Assembly (NCBI GenBank): GCA_003993805.1
Contig: RSEF01000002.1
Coordinates: forward strand, 76,867,772 to 76,931,771
DNA: 64,000 bases
Direction of reading: 5' to 3'
DNA from: Himantopus leucocephalus
Lineage: Eukaryota > Chordata > Aves > Charadriiformes > Recurvirostridae
Positions 26,727 through 38,708 of the stretch are shown here, piece after piece; the first letter of the stretch is position 1; each line of letters starts with the position of its first letter. The position numbers were made by a program, and so were the translations under genes. Under the pieces are notes generated by a model that was given only the letters and a program-made list of their open reading frames with translations, made no database searches and was not told the origin of the DNA.

Positions 26727-26980
26727 CTGCATCAGAAGAAGGGAAGGAAAAATCAAGCAAAAAATTCTATCAATGTGCTTAAGCAGCCATCTACTTGCTA
26801 TACACAACAGCTTGGAATGTATGATTTACAGGTGGCTCCGCATGGTAGAGAGTAGAGGAGAAGGAGGTATAAGAGCACACAGATGAATTAAGAAATCTGA
26901 TTTTTAAGGTGGTAACACTAAAGTACCCTGCTATAAAGGACAACTGAAAGAAAGCAAGGTTTTTTCCCCCCATAACTTAC

Positions 26981-27049
26981 CTTGAAATCGTTTTGTCTTT
27001 GCCTAGCGTTTTTCTTTGATCTTTCCATTTGGCCAGATTTTTCAGCAGT
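26981..27049 (-). CDS. EXOC2: EXOC2 exon W8 (about residues 482-504)
   Basis: 69 nt, phase 0 on both sides. The acceptor is TTCACAAG and the donor is GTAAGT. It encodes TAEKSGQMERSKKNARQRQN then DFK, a short, very basic segment. It is too short to stand out as an open reading frame and was found by following the exon order. Because it is 23 whole codons, skipping it would keep the frame. Confidence 0.95.
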
Positions 27050-30000
27050 CTTGTGAAAATGAGAAAATTGAAAAGTGTAAGTATCTCATAACCACTGTTA
27101 AAATAATTCTGAAAAAAAGGGGTTTCAAAGTGAAGAAGTGAAAACCAATGAGTTTATGATGCAATTATAAAAACTAACTCAGAGCAGCTCAATAAGCAAA
27201 GACTATATAATCAATTCACTCTACTTACTGTAGGTCAGTGTGCTAATGTTTAATTCTGAGGAACAATGTGTATGTAAGACAAAGTCAGAGACAAGCATAA
27301 GAGTAGCTCTAGCCATACTACCTTCATGAGGTCAAAGTTTTCTCACTGCAATGTTAGTGAGAGCTAAAACATACATAGTCCAATGATGCATCAAGTTTAT
27401 ATGAAGAAACTCCATTTTCTCAGCATGGAAGCTGCCCAGAGACGGACATCGATGTGAAGTGGGAGACGCTTCTTGGAATGAGGGCAAATTGGAATTGTAA
27501 CATGCGAGGGCTGAAGCTTTTTGTTTGATTTTTGGAATAGCATTTTGTTGACAATAGCCTTTAAATAATTCAACTAACTGTAAAAGAGACTCTGCAAAAT
27601 AATCAGCATCTTCATGGACAATTCACTTCTTTGAAAACCAAGGAACGTGAGCACACTTTGCACAAGACAGTTACAGTTGAAGAAAAACATGGTTTGACTA
27701 ATAGTCTTCCTGTTTGTAATTCTACCCTTCTGTGGAGTCTACTGAGAACACAGTAGAGTACATTATACCAAAGAAGTTATTTCAAATACTGATTTAAGTG
27801 TAGATGTAGAATTTTAGTTAGAAAATCTCCTATTTTATGTATGTACAGCAACATCTACTGGGCAATAAGTGCAATAACATGACAAGTGTTCTCAAAGAGA
27901 ATCAGTTTTTCAAATCATTAATTTGAAATGCTGTATTTTTCAAATTCCCTCATTAGCCAAAGCATTTCAGATTCTTAAGGTAAAATACGTAATTTGAAGT
28001 CAGCAAAAATTAGAGAAAAAAGCTGCTTAATGGTTTTGGGAAATACATACTATGAAACTCTTGTACTCTGAAGCTCTGAATTATACAGTTTCAGACAAGG
28101 AGAACAACACTCGAGTTATTGCTGCATATAATACCCACTTCTCTCTTCTAATGCCTTAAAAGGAAAATATGCTGTATTCCTTTAAACCTCAGGTATCAAC
28201 TTAAAATTCACACTGTTTTACAGCTGGATCAAAGAACAACAAAAAAAGGCACAGATCTTTGATATCTTTTTTTTTTTTCTTAGTGGTTTTGCTGAAGACC
28301 AATCTTAAACCTTTCCTGCACAGACAGACCAAAACTATCTTGTGGTAAGACCAACGGTTACTACTCACATATGCGACTTCACCTAGAGTGATTCAAAGAA
28401 CTCAACTTTTTAAACTGTTGAAAATACCACGTAAATCTTTAACTGACAATATTTTAAGGCATAGAGCTAACCTTTCAGAACTAAAAAGAACAACCCCCCC
28501 CCAAATCTACAAAATGAACAAGAGAAATACAGCTTGTTATTTATATGTGGGGATTTTCTTTCCACATTTTTAAAACGTCTTGAATATTTGAATAAGCTAA
28601 CTGAAATGACCCTCTATACCATTTTCACAGGATTTTTCTTAAAACCTGTAGCAATTGCCCTGATTCCTGACTGACAATAAATAGCAAGCAACACGGAAAT
28701 GGAAATTTCTTCCATGGACACTTAAAATCTGTATGGTTTCTGACAGAAAAACAAATAAATCTTGAATGTGATGTGGTGATAGATGTTCTTAGGTGCTCTA
28801 GAAGTAGTCTTCTAGCTTATGCCACCCCCTCCTCCCACTTGCCTTCAGTTGATTGTGGCATGCAGAACACACAAAAGGAACTGAGGGCACCATGCCTCCT
28901 CTCTCCCCAAGAACCTGGGCGGCTTCCCTAAGGGCCAAAGGAGCAGAAGAAGTCAAACGTATGGGGATTCATTTCTCACAAGCTCAGAATCTGGCCTAAC
29001 AGAAGAAGAGCAGATGCACCTTAAAGACTAACAGGAAAACTACCTCCTCCTCCTTTTTTTTTTTTTTTTTTTTTTAAATACATGGAAACAATGTTTTGTT
29101 CAGACATGACATAAGATCACTGCGTTTTCCACTTGCAGTCATTTTCATGAGCAGAATTTCTCAACCTTGTTTACAGTTCAAGTCTCAGTTTCTTTAGAAA
29201 TTGCTTTCTTTTTCATTGTACTCAGAGAAAAAAAAAAGTCACAATAACTTAACAGGTGAATTTGAAAAGTGCAATTTCCAATGGTACTGTTGTCAAATAT
29301 AAAGGTTGCCATTTCCCTTATGAAATTAATTATTTTCGTGAAAGTCAACGGTACTAAGGTTTATTCTTGAGTCTACTTCCTTCACTGAACTTTATGAGTA
29401 AATGTCATACCTTTCTTTTGATTTTATCATGTAAAATGAGGATCACAAATAGAATCTATTTCACTGGAGCTATAATGTATATTGTGTTCAACATATACTT
29501 GAACTATAGTACCTGTTAGTATCATCATATGAAAATGTTATATTGATTTACAGACAGTGGCAATAAACAGAATGTCCGCTTGAGAAATTAATTCTTTAGT
29601 TAGTCAGAGAAAAGGAAAATGACAAAATAAGCTTCCAAGTTTCCTTTCCCAAGGTTTTAGTTTTATTTTCTACTAGAGCTGCAAAGACTGGTAGATATCT
29701 ATGGCTGTAGTTCTGCTTTAGGGATAATTTTGTAGTGGTATACTGTAGCTGTGATGACTTAAGGATTTAAGCACAGCAGGACACTGTAAGCATGGCAGGA
29801 TGAAAACAATCTCAATAAATGGAATGATATAGCAACAGTTAAACAGAGAAGTTTTAGATGCACAAGCTTTTAGGTTCGATATAGAAGCTGATCTGAATAA
29901 TACACATGTCCAAAAGCTTGCTTATTTTCCACCTGCTCTGCATTACCCCAACTATCTCTACATCTCTTTACAGACCTTGTTTTCAGAGTTTTTTTAGGAC

Positions 30001-31092
30001 CCAGAATGAGTGAGTCCAAACTGCAGCCAGCAGGACTTCTCAGTAATAGGTATGCAGATGAGGTGTGGACTAGTGCCTTATCATCAGTTGATGGAATAAA
30101 GAGCTGCCTTTCACTACACTTCAATCACAATCACAGACAAATCAGTTGCTTGTCTGTCAGACCTGCTCCTTGGGAATAGGCCATCACTACAGTTCTCATT
30201 CTGGAAAAGAAACAACATGGCTTGAAGACCAGATGTGAACTTTAAAACATAATGTAATTCTGTGACCAAATTTCAGCAATACCACAAACCCCAAAGCTGT
30301 TGTATTTTCCTAGTAACGATTATGATGATAAGCTGTATACTACCCATATCAAATTAATTATGAAATTTATCCTTTCAAAATCTGTTAATAGTGTGCACAT
30401 AAAAAAGGCAGGTCATGAATAATTTCTTTTTTTTTTTTTCTGCTTCTTGGATTATCAAGATTATATTTACATTATTTGTAAAAACCAGATCATCTGAGCA
30501 AGAAGGACTAGAAGCACAGGTGACTGCAATTCCAGACTAGAATCCCTAGAGTATGTCTGTGTATACCACCCTGGGCCTTGGTCGTTTTGCAACTCTGGTC
30601 TTGAATGCATCCTCACTTTCAACTACTTAAAGCTTGAAAAAATGAGTACTCATGTTCCAAAGAAAGGAAACAATTTTTTTCTGTATGACTTTGTCTTTTA
30701 CACATCTCTATCCTTCATGCAATTTGCTATTTCTTCAGCTCACCAATGAAGGGCAGCTGGTCAGCTAAGAGTAAGAGGTGAAACTACACAGATACTGACT
30801 CCACCATCTGGAACACACACAGACTCACCACTGGCAGAATTTTAAGTAATTCCACTGTATGCTTTTATACTTTTAAAAATAAAAAGAAAAGTCTCAATTC
30901 TATAGGTTAGTATTGCATGACACTTTACTAGTCAAAGTAGCGTCTCTCAAATGTGTAAGAGTCTACATATTATTTTAATCAGTGAAGCTTATAAAACAAG
31001 TCCAGTCATTTCTTCCAGTAAAATAATATTTCAAACATAATTATTATGGAGCTTTGGTACTTATAAGTCAATTTATATAGAAGAATCCATAC
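27050..31092 (-). other. EXOC2 intron W7-W8
   Basis: 4043 bp, GT-AG, phase 0. T runs near 28268 and 29055 (plus strand) and a C run at 28494. No recognised transposon or RNA gene. Confidence 0.85.
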
Positions 31093-31217
31093 CTCACTGA
31101 ATAAACTTCCATTCACGTAAGAAATCCAGAGCTTCCAGAAGTTGGGCAGCTGACTTACAACGAGTTTGGTCAACTTTTCAACAAATACAACTTGCTGGGG
31201 AGCTTTGTATCGCCAAG
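31093..31217 (-). CDS. EXOC2: EXOC2 exon W7 (about residues 440-481)
   Basis: 125 nt. The acceptor is CCCCCTTTTAG and the donor is GTATGG. It reads (A)[19 protein letters not shown] then [20 protein letters not shown] and SE, ending in phase 0. The junction codon is G+CT, Ala, where I remember Thr in human. The tryptophan- and aromatic-rich [11 protein letters not shown] block is a hallmark of EXOC2. Confidence 0.97.
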
Positions 31218-34200
31218 CTAAAAGGGGGAGAGGGGACGGAAATAGCAAAATTAAAAAACTTTGGATTAATAATAAAAAATGTACGACTAGCTTGCTGCTG
31301 CTTTGTATTACACAAGTGACTACACAGTATATATAAAACCTTTCAGGTAGGAATGGAAAAGTGTAAAGCCCTGTCCATATGTGTACGTAATTGGTAAACA
31401 TACAAGCTTTCTTCTCATATGCTTACAAGATGCCAGCACTATGAAAATATACACAGAACAGGCCCTCTTTGTAGGGGTATCTAACACAATCCACCTAACA
31501 ATCCATTCAGCCAGTCTTCTATCTTCAAACCACTCTAAAAGGTAAGGTAACACAAAAGCAATCAAGACATTAGAAGTTTCAAATGATAAGGTGGTGATGC
31601 TGAGGGCTGATAGATGGGCTAGTGATAAGGCAAACAATGGAAACTAGAAGATTTGCCTTATTTCCAGCTCAAAAATTTTTCCATTGTGGCCTGGGGCAAG
31701 CTGCCAATCTCTTATCTTCATTTTCACTCGTTTGACAAAATCTTTTATCCGAAAAACAGGGGAGATTCCAACATTGTTGCTAAAACTCCATAAATGTATC
31801 ACTAATTATATAATGATATTCCTGGATGAAGAACACAATCATAACACATAACACTGCAGCATGTCTCACTTCACAAACCTCCTTAAGCTCCTGGTACACT
31901 GGCTATTAAAACACATCAGGAAAATAGCTTACATTTTGGCAGCAGATAACTTTTCCCAGTTTCTTATCAAATGGGGCAAAGGGGGGTTGGGAGGGGAGGT
32001 AAGAAGAAAGCTGAAAAGGGACAGAAGAAACGTACTAATTAACACAGAAAATAAAGGAAACTGAGAAATACTTTTCTATAAGCACCTGCCTTCTCTGTTG
32101 AAACCTTCTTGATTATGATTATAACAAAACAGGGTATCAGTATAACAGCGATAAGAGACAGTGATAAGAGACTTATATTTCACCTCAAGAATTAGAGTCC
32201 ACTTTAGAACACTTGGAAAAAGAAATCACAGATTTAAAAAAAAAAAAACCAATCAAACAACTAAAAAACCACAAAACAAAGCCAAAACACCTAAAGGGGT
32301 TCATGTTTGTTGGTATGGGGATTTTTGTGTATAACTGTGGTCTTGTATAAATGATGAGGTTAAAAACATGGTATTATCCTACATAACTGTGGAAATGCAG
32401 AAAAGTGTTGGATGAAACAGCACTTTTTATCTTTACTAATAGCACATTAGGTAACCAGTAGGCTTCACCAGAGCCTCACTATTTCATTGTGTTGGTAGCC
32501 AGTCTTGAATCTCCTTGAAGTACAGCATGCCTCCAGCAGCATTCATTTGTAGAGGTGTGGGTCAGTTACTGGTCCATTTCTTTAGTGGATGAGTAAAGAT
32601 CTGCACTACCCAAAACGTTCTTTCTCCTCATGGCCAAAACATTTAGGGACTCGGGATTAGTATTTGAAAATAAAAAAAAAAAAAAANAAAAAAAAAAAAA
32701 AAAAAAAAAATCACAGTGGAAGCCCAAAATCTGGGGAGAGACTCTGACATAACTGAAGTGTAACTCCGCTGAGAGCGATGCATCTGTTTAGGAGGCACGA
32801 AAACATCAAAACTCAACCAGCAAAGCTCATAATGCGGACACAGATAGGATGTCAAAACACAACTTTTGCCAGCTTGTTTTATGACTGTCAGAGAACTGGT
32901 CTAGACCCAGTAGCAGAAAACCTCCTCTTATTAACGTGATCTATGACTATGCCAGGAAGCCGCGCCAACACTGCTATGGCAACAGAGGCTCTGTAACGCC
33001 AACAAACCCAGAGTTCCAACCAAAAGATTTCAGCTCCTTCGAGAAACCATTTCATCTTTGCCAAAAGCTCCAGCGCCAACCCAAGGTTATAACCAGGGAT
33101 GTCTAGGTCTAACTGGAAACATGCTGGCAAGATTTACTTCACATATGAAATTCTTTTCCCCTCCAGGAAGCCTATTCAGGCCTATTTCAGAGATTGCCTT
33201 AGTCCCTAGTCTGCAGACAGCAGGTATTTATTAGAATAAACTACTGCACATCATGTCAAAAGGACATTCTGGACATAAATTCAGGATATTTTGATTGTGT
33301 TGCTAGAGAAAGCGACAATCTATATTAAAGCAGAAGTTTTCTTTTATTCTATTTATTCTACTATAATCTGTGCTATAACATCCTGAAGATGAAATTAGAG
33401 CAATTGCTTACAGATCCTCATGAACACATGCTCAAGCAAGAGCTGAATGTTATTTGAATGCTGCAGTTTTGAACTCAAACTAATTCATTCAAACAATCTC
33501 ATGGACAATCACTGTGAATCATATTGGGAAAAAAAAACCCACACCAAAACACCAAAAAAACCCAGAGAAGCCATTCCTCAAATTTGCTACAAACCAAAAG
33601 GATGCACAAGCAACCTGAAAACACAGCACATCATGGCGTATTTGGAATGGCAGCTCCTGCACAGGTATCGTAAGTGGTTGGTTTGCTTTGGCGCTCCACT
33701 CAGAAGAAGAGCAAGGATGGCAGACCTTTCAACCATTCCTAAGCGTGCAGCGGGCATGTGCATCTAAGTACCAACAAATTCAACTCAGAGGCAAGTCATT
33801 CTAACTTTAGGGTCTTTGCAGTGGGTTATTATGATGCTCTGATCAATCCTCCAGTTTTCCTTCGAATCTTGGTTTAAACTGGTGGCTACAGAATCTGCAA
33901 AGCTTGCTGAAGACTTCTCTTTTCCAGTTTGTAAAAGGTTATGGATCCATAACTAAGACTCTAAAAGCCAAGATAGCTGAACGAATTGGACTTGCCTTCC
34001 GTAGATGCAACTACTTAAACAGAGACACATGCAAAATAATTCAAACAAGGAAAAAATAAACTGGATTTTGGATGTTGCTTGCTACAGTGTGGCATGTATA
34101 TTGTCAGTGGATAGTATCCAACAACAACCAGCAATTTACTGTTTTGCTCTGTAACACTTGTTAATCAACTTCATGCAAGGCTTTGGGCTGAGAAAGGACA

Positions 34201-35150
34201 GGGGTAGCAGTAATACAGTAATGTAATTACTTGGTATACACATATATTTTGAAGAGTCTGTGTAATTTACATTTTGAAATAGAAACATTCAACCTCAAAC
34301 TGTGATGCAATTCAATTGTCACGCATGTGAAGATACACTGTGGCAGCACAAGAATGTACAATTCTCATTATTTTTCATTCTATCTTCTTGAAAGATTCCT
34401 TTCATTCCTCTTTTTGCTAAAAAAAAAAAAATCAGATATTTATAGATGGTTTTTCAAGGACTTCCATGGAATTGGGAGAAGAACAACATTCAAAGCAAAC
34501 CAAAGCCAGAAAGTTCTTAATAAAAAAGCACTTTTTTTCTGCAAAAAAGCGCTTTGGTAAGAAACAACCTAGCCTGTGAAAAACATGTTTTCTGTCTCCT
34601 GTGATGTCACCATTGAAAGACTCCCAAGATGAAGCTGTTTGGACAAGGGTGTTGAAGACACTTATGACACACAAAGGCTCAGCTGGTTGTGGACGCACTG
34701 CTTGAGCTTAGTCACACACTTTGTTTCCCTTTCTGGTTTGCAGAATTAGAGAACAAGGAGCAGATTAGTGAAGTCACAGAAGGAGTAAATGCAAGGAGAT
34801 CCATCTTAGCAACTACACACAAAAGGTATAGCAACAGCAAAAGGTGGTAGGCAGTAGGTGGTTACGTATACCAAAAAAAAAAAATATTCTGGTTTTGTAG
34901 AAAAAACCCCTCTTACTACCTTGACTACATTTTAAGAAACAGATTTCAGCTATGAACTGCTCTTTCTTGCAAAAAACACAGAGGAATCCTTTCGTAAGCA
35001 ATGGTAACGCATGAGAAGAAAGAATTTTATTTGGTACCAAACCAAAACAAACACACAGAATCTGGGTTTCTGTTTGGGTTTTTTTGATTACACAACACAC
35101 TGGACATAGGGAACTGCAGCTTCGTTTTTCCAAATAAAACAGATGCCTAC
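31218..35150 (-). other. EXOC2 intron W6-W7
   Basis: 3933 bp, GT-AG, phase 1. It contains an interrupted A run of about 38 bases (32672-32710, N at 32687) and a locally GC-richer stretch at about 32880-33130. No protein recognised in either. Confidence 0.85.
32672..32710. repeat. A homopolymer with one N
   Basis: A run of about 39 bases with N at 32687. The flank on the left is not a recognisable LINE tail or coding retrocopy. Length is unreliable. Confidence 0.85.
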
Positions 35151-35276
35151 CATCATCACGACCAGACTGAAAGCTGCTGCCCCTTTTCAGTGAAGCAGTT
35201 TGACTGAGATGGCCAATTGGTGATGGACGCACATCACTGTCCAGGTCTAACATGGGGCTGTGAAGCAATGTGTTGC
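35151..35276 (-). CDS. EXOC2: EXOC2 exon W6 (about residues 398-439)
   Basis: 126 nt. The acceptor follows a long C-rich tract ending in CCCTAG. With the G from W5 it reads [20 protein letters not shown] then [20 protein letters not shown] and DD. The donor is GTAGGC. This Ser-rich, probably flexible linker carries LKRGSSF, which looks like a basic-directed phosphorylation site; that is an inference from the motif only. It lies between the two largest intron neighbours. Confidence 0.96.
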
Positions 35277-36160
35277 CTAGGGAGGGGGGGAAAAAAAGAT
35301 GTAATGATTTTGCATATCAATCGACGGTAAACTGCATGCTGCATGTGGAATTCTAATTTAACTCAGAAGTGATACAAGACAAAAGTTATGCAGCAAAAAC
35401 ATTCTTAGTCTTGCTTATTTAGACTGTTCATCTACATCAACACCATTCAATAACACCACTATTGACTCCTGTAGCAAAGCCAAACCCACAAGTACCATGT
35501 GGGAAATACCACTCTTTGGTCTGTATGTCTCTCTGTTTTTACTTTTAATTAAAGCCCTACAATTAGTTGCTTGAAAGCCATAGATAATTTTATGCCATTA
35601 GTGACATGGCGCACACTTTTTTTTCTGGTGTATGTCTAAATATACTTTTCAACAGCAAAAGTTTCTTGTGCCTCCGGCCGAAGCAGTTAAGGGCTGAGTG
35701 TTCAACTACTTAGTTGTTTTACCTCTGGAGTTCAGGTAGAAAGAATCCATCTGTCATGAAGCAGATGAACTAATGTCACTGTATGCTTGTACATGTCTGT
35801 AAAACACCCTGTACTTATACATATCTACAAACACACAGAATACTTCCCAGTGTATCAAATAATTATTTTTTTTCTTTGGGTGCCTCTCTATATGTAGGTC
35901 ACTATTAGCAAGTCCTAAGCAATGATCTAATCTGATAGAGGTGGGCACTTGGGAGTCTAATGTACGTTTTGGAAAACAACCATATAACAATCAGCGGACC
36001 ATGATGATTTTTTAACGTACTGTAACACTGCCAATAGTTCCTTTAAAGTCTAAATTGCTGCTTTATGCATTTCACCTTACAGATACATTTCTGAAAGTAA
36101 CCATCAAAAAATATTTCAGCATTGGCCAACTGAACTGTAACAGCTAAACTTTAATCGCAA

Positions 36161-36400
36161 TTCATAGAATTATAGAACAGCCCAGGTCGGAAGGGACCTC
36201 GAAAGATCATCTGGTTCAACCTATCGTGGGAAAGGGAGCCTAGATGAGATTATCTAGCACCCTGTCCAGTTGGAGCTTGAAAACCTCCGGTGATGGGGAC
36301 TTTACCACCTCCCTGGGGAGGCTAGTTCAGTGATTGGTTGTTCTCACAGTAAAAGATTTCTTTCTTATACCAGGATGAAACCTCTCCTGGTAATTCATGC
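36161..36400 (-). mobile_element. CR1 LINE fragment, 3' end
   Basis: The plus strand begins TTCATAGAATTATAGAACAG and continues with the typical reversed CR1 tail: GGAAGGGACCTCGAAAGATC, CACCCTGTCCAGTTGGAGC, ACCACCTCCCTGGGGAGG and TTCTCACAGTAAAAGATTTC. This is the 3' end of chicken repeat 1 in minus orientation, its TTCTATGA-like terminal repeat lying at the left edge. It is 5'-truncated, as most copies are, with no coding part left. CR1 is the dominant LINE of birds and reptiles. The right boundary is approximate. Confidence 0.92.
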
Positions 36401-36794
36401 TGAATTTTTTAGTGACAATCTCAACGTTTGAGTTTATATCACCTGATCTTTTCAGTCAATACCTACATTCACTTAAAATAACAGGAAGGCCACACAGTAA
36501 GAGCACCAGCTGTAACACTGCCATACTCAGGTTCAAGAGTAACACAAAGTAAAATGGATTTGAAGAATATTTATTCTGAATTTATGCTGTTGTCAGACCA
36601 GTATGGCAGGAAAGATATACTTAGTCACTTTACTTCAACAGCTGGGGCGTAAAGAGCAATATTAAGTATTGTGAAACTTATCGCAAACTTCCAATAGGTG
36701 ACAGTATTGGGTTTTAGATCCTTTTAGGAGAAATTCTTTCTCCCATAATTCTTTAATATTTTTAAAAGAGATTTCTTGTGGCCTTTCACTGTGG

Positions 36795-36799
36795 CATTG
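36795..36799. repeat. Target site duplication, left copy
   Basis: CATTG directly before the LTR; it equals 37883-37887. Confidence 0.75.
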
Positions 36800-37882
36800 T
36801 GGGGTGGGTTGACCCTGGCTGGATGCCAGGTGCCCACCAAAGCCGCTCTATCACTCCCCCTCCTCAGCTGTATGGGGGAGAGAAAACATAATGCAAGGCT
36901 CATGGGTCAAGATAAGGACGGGGATATCACTCAGCCATTTAGTGTCATGGGCAAAACAGACTCAACTTGGGGAAAATGAATTTAATTTATTACGAATCAA
37001 ATCCAAGTAGGGTAATTATAAATAAAAATTAAATCTTAAAACACCTTCCCCCCAGCCCTCCCCTTCTTCCCAGGCTCAACTTCACTCCCGATTTTCTCTA
37101 CCTCTTCCCGCCAAGCTGAGCAAGGGGACAGGAAAGGGGGTTACAATCAGTTCATCACACATTGTTTCTGCTGCTCCTTCCTCCTAGGGGTGAGGACTCC
37201 TCACACTCTTCCCCTGCTACAGCATGGGGTCCCTCCCACAGGGAACAGTTCTCAATGAACTTCTCCAACATGAGTCCTTCCATGCGGTGCAGTCCTTCAG
37301 GAATAGACTGCTCCAGCGTGGGTCTCCCATGGGGTCACAAGTCCTGCCAGCAAACCTGCTCCAGCATGGGCTCCTCTCTCCACGAATCCACAGGTCCTGC
37401 CAGGAGCCTGCTCCAGCACAGGCTTTGCACAGGGTCATGGCCTCCTTCGGGTGCACCCACCTGCTCCGGCATGGGGTCCACCATGGGCTGCAGGTGGATA
37501 TCTGCTCCACCATGGACCTCCGTGGACTACAAGGGGATAGCCTGCCTCACCATGGTCTTCACCACAGGCTGCAGGGGAATCTCTGCTCCAGTGCCTAAAG
37601 CCTCCCCCTTCTTCACTGACCTCGGTGTCTGTAGAATTGTTTCTCTCACATATTCTCAGTCCTCTCTTCTGGCTGCTGCTGTGCAGGTTTTTTTTTAAAA
37701 TGTGTAATCACAGAGGCACTACCTCTGTCACTGATGGGCTCGGCCTTGGCCAGCAGTGGATCCGTATCGGAGCCGGCTGGCATTGGCTTTATCGGACACA
37801 GGGGAAGCTTCTAGCAGCTTCTCACAGAAGCCACCCCTGTAGCCCCCTGTCTAGCAAAATCTTGCCATGCAAACCCAATACA
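36800..37882. mobile_element. Solo LTR of an endogenous retrovirus, with 5-bp target duplication
   Basis: The 1083-bp element starts TGGGGTGGGTTGACCC and ends CCCAATACA (TG...CA). It is flanked by CATTG at 36795-36799 and again at 37883-37887, a direct repeat expected of retroviral integration. No gag, pol or env is present, so this is a solo LTR left by recombination. It resembles a family I know to be abundant in neoavian genomes; the 5-bp duplication fits an ERVL-like group. AATAAA-type signals occur on both strands (36986-36991 on minus, 37021-37026 on plus). I lean to minus orientation but leave it open. Confidence 0.85.
37205..37600. repeat. Imperfect tandem repeat inside the solo LTR
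   Basis: Degenerate units of about 40-50 bp recur, each opening with a variant of CTGCTCCAGCATGGG and often holding CACAGGTCCTGCCAG or ATGGGCTGCAGG. They keep several frames open on both strands (37162-37698 and 37224-37598 plus, 37217-37513 minus). Those frames are repeat-driven and are not genes. Confidence 0.8.
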
Positions 37883-37887
37883 CATTG
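37883..37887. repeat. Target site duplication, right copy
   Basis: CATTG directly after the LTR; it equals 36795-36799. A sixth base (T) could also be counted if the LTR is taken to start one base later. Confidence 0.75.
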
Positions 37888-38678
37888 TCATTACCAAGCT
37901 AACTGTCGTTCCTCCATCCATCTTATTACTCTTCATACTATAAGACACTTAAGTAAATAGATCCAATTTGCTACATCGTTCACAATCATGACGGACACAC
38001 TCCATCACTGACTTGGTGAACCCATCCGTGCTATCTTTACCCTGTATTATGATTCTTTACTATTTAACTCCTACACCACTTACTAAAAACAACTCATCTT
38101 TATGACACCTTTAAAATTTGTAAGTTTTCAGCAATACGGAATCGGCTGCAGTGATTTCAGTGTATTATTCACTGTCACCACAGACAAGATCTACAATGAG
38201 TTTGAACAAGAGTTTGGGGAAAGATTTTGCCTTCTGAATGAACTAAAAATACAAAATAACGAGAAAGTAAAAAAATAAAGCTTTCAGAAGTTTTTTAAGT
38301 ATGTATCCTGCAGGTGCAAATAGTTAATAATGGACAGGTACTATGCAACTACCCATATAGCAGAGATAGGTGTGAGGTCACATATCATTGGCATTTATGA
38401 TTTAAACACTATGACATCTAAAACATATCTTAAATGTTGTAGATTTGCAATAATTAACTTACGTGAAAACATTCCAGCAACCTGACAGAATGCAGTTAAA
38501 ACAAAACAAATTGATTCCTCTCCAGATTAAAAAAAGGGACGCATTCAGTATCTTACAGAGATGCTCCCCAGAATAAACAGAAAATTGTATAGAAGACCCT
38601 GAGAAATTTTAAGTGCCTCACATAGTTCTTGGGCTTCGGTAAGAATTTGACTCAGATTCAACATATCTGCATTTTATC

Positions 38679-38708
38679 GGGNGGGGGGGGGGGGGGGGGG
38701 GGGGGGGG
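38679..38708. repeat. G homopolymer, about 30 bases with one N
   Basis: Plus-strand run of G broken only by an N at 38682. True length is uncertain. The minus strand, which is the pre-mRNA sense, carries a C run. Confidence 0.9.

Noticed and set aside
37162..37698. 178-codon plus-strand frame and companions on both strands
   Set aside because: Lies entirely in the solo LTR and is kept open by its internal tandem units; not a viral gene.
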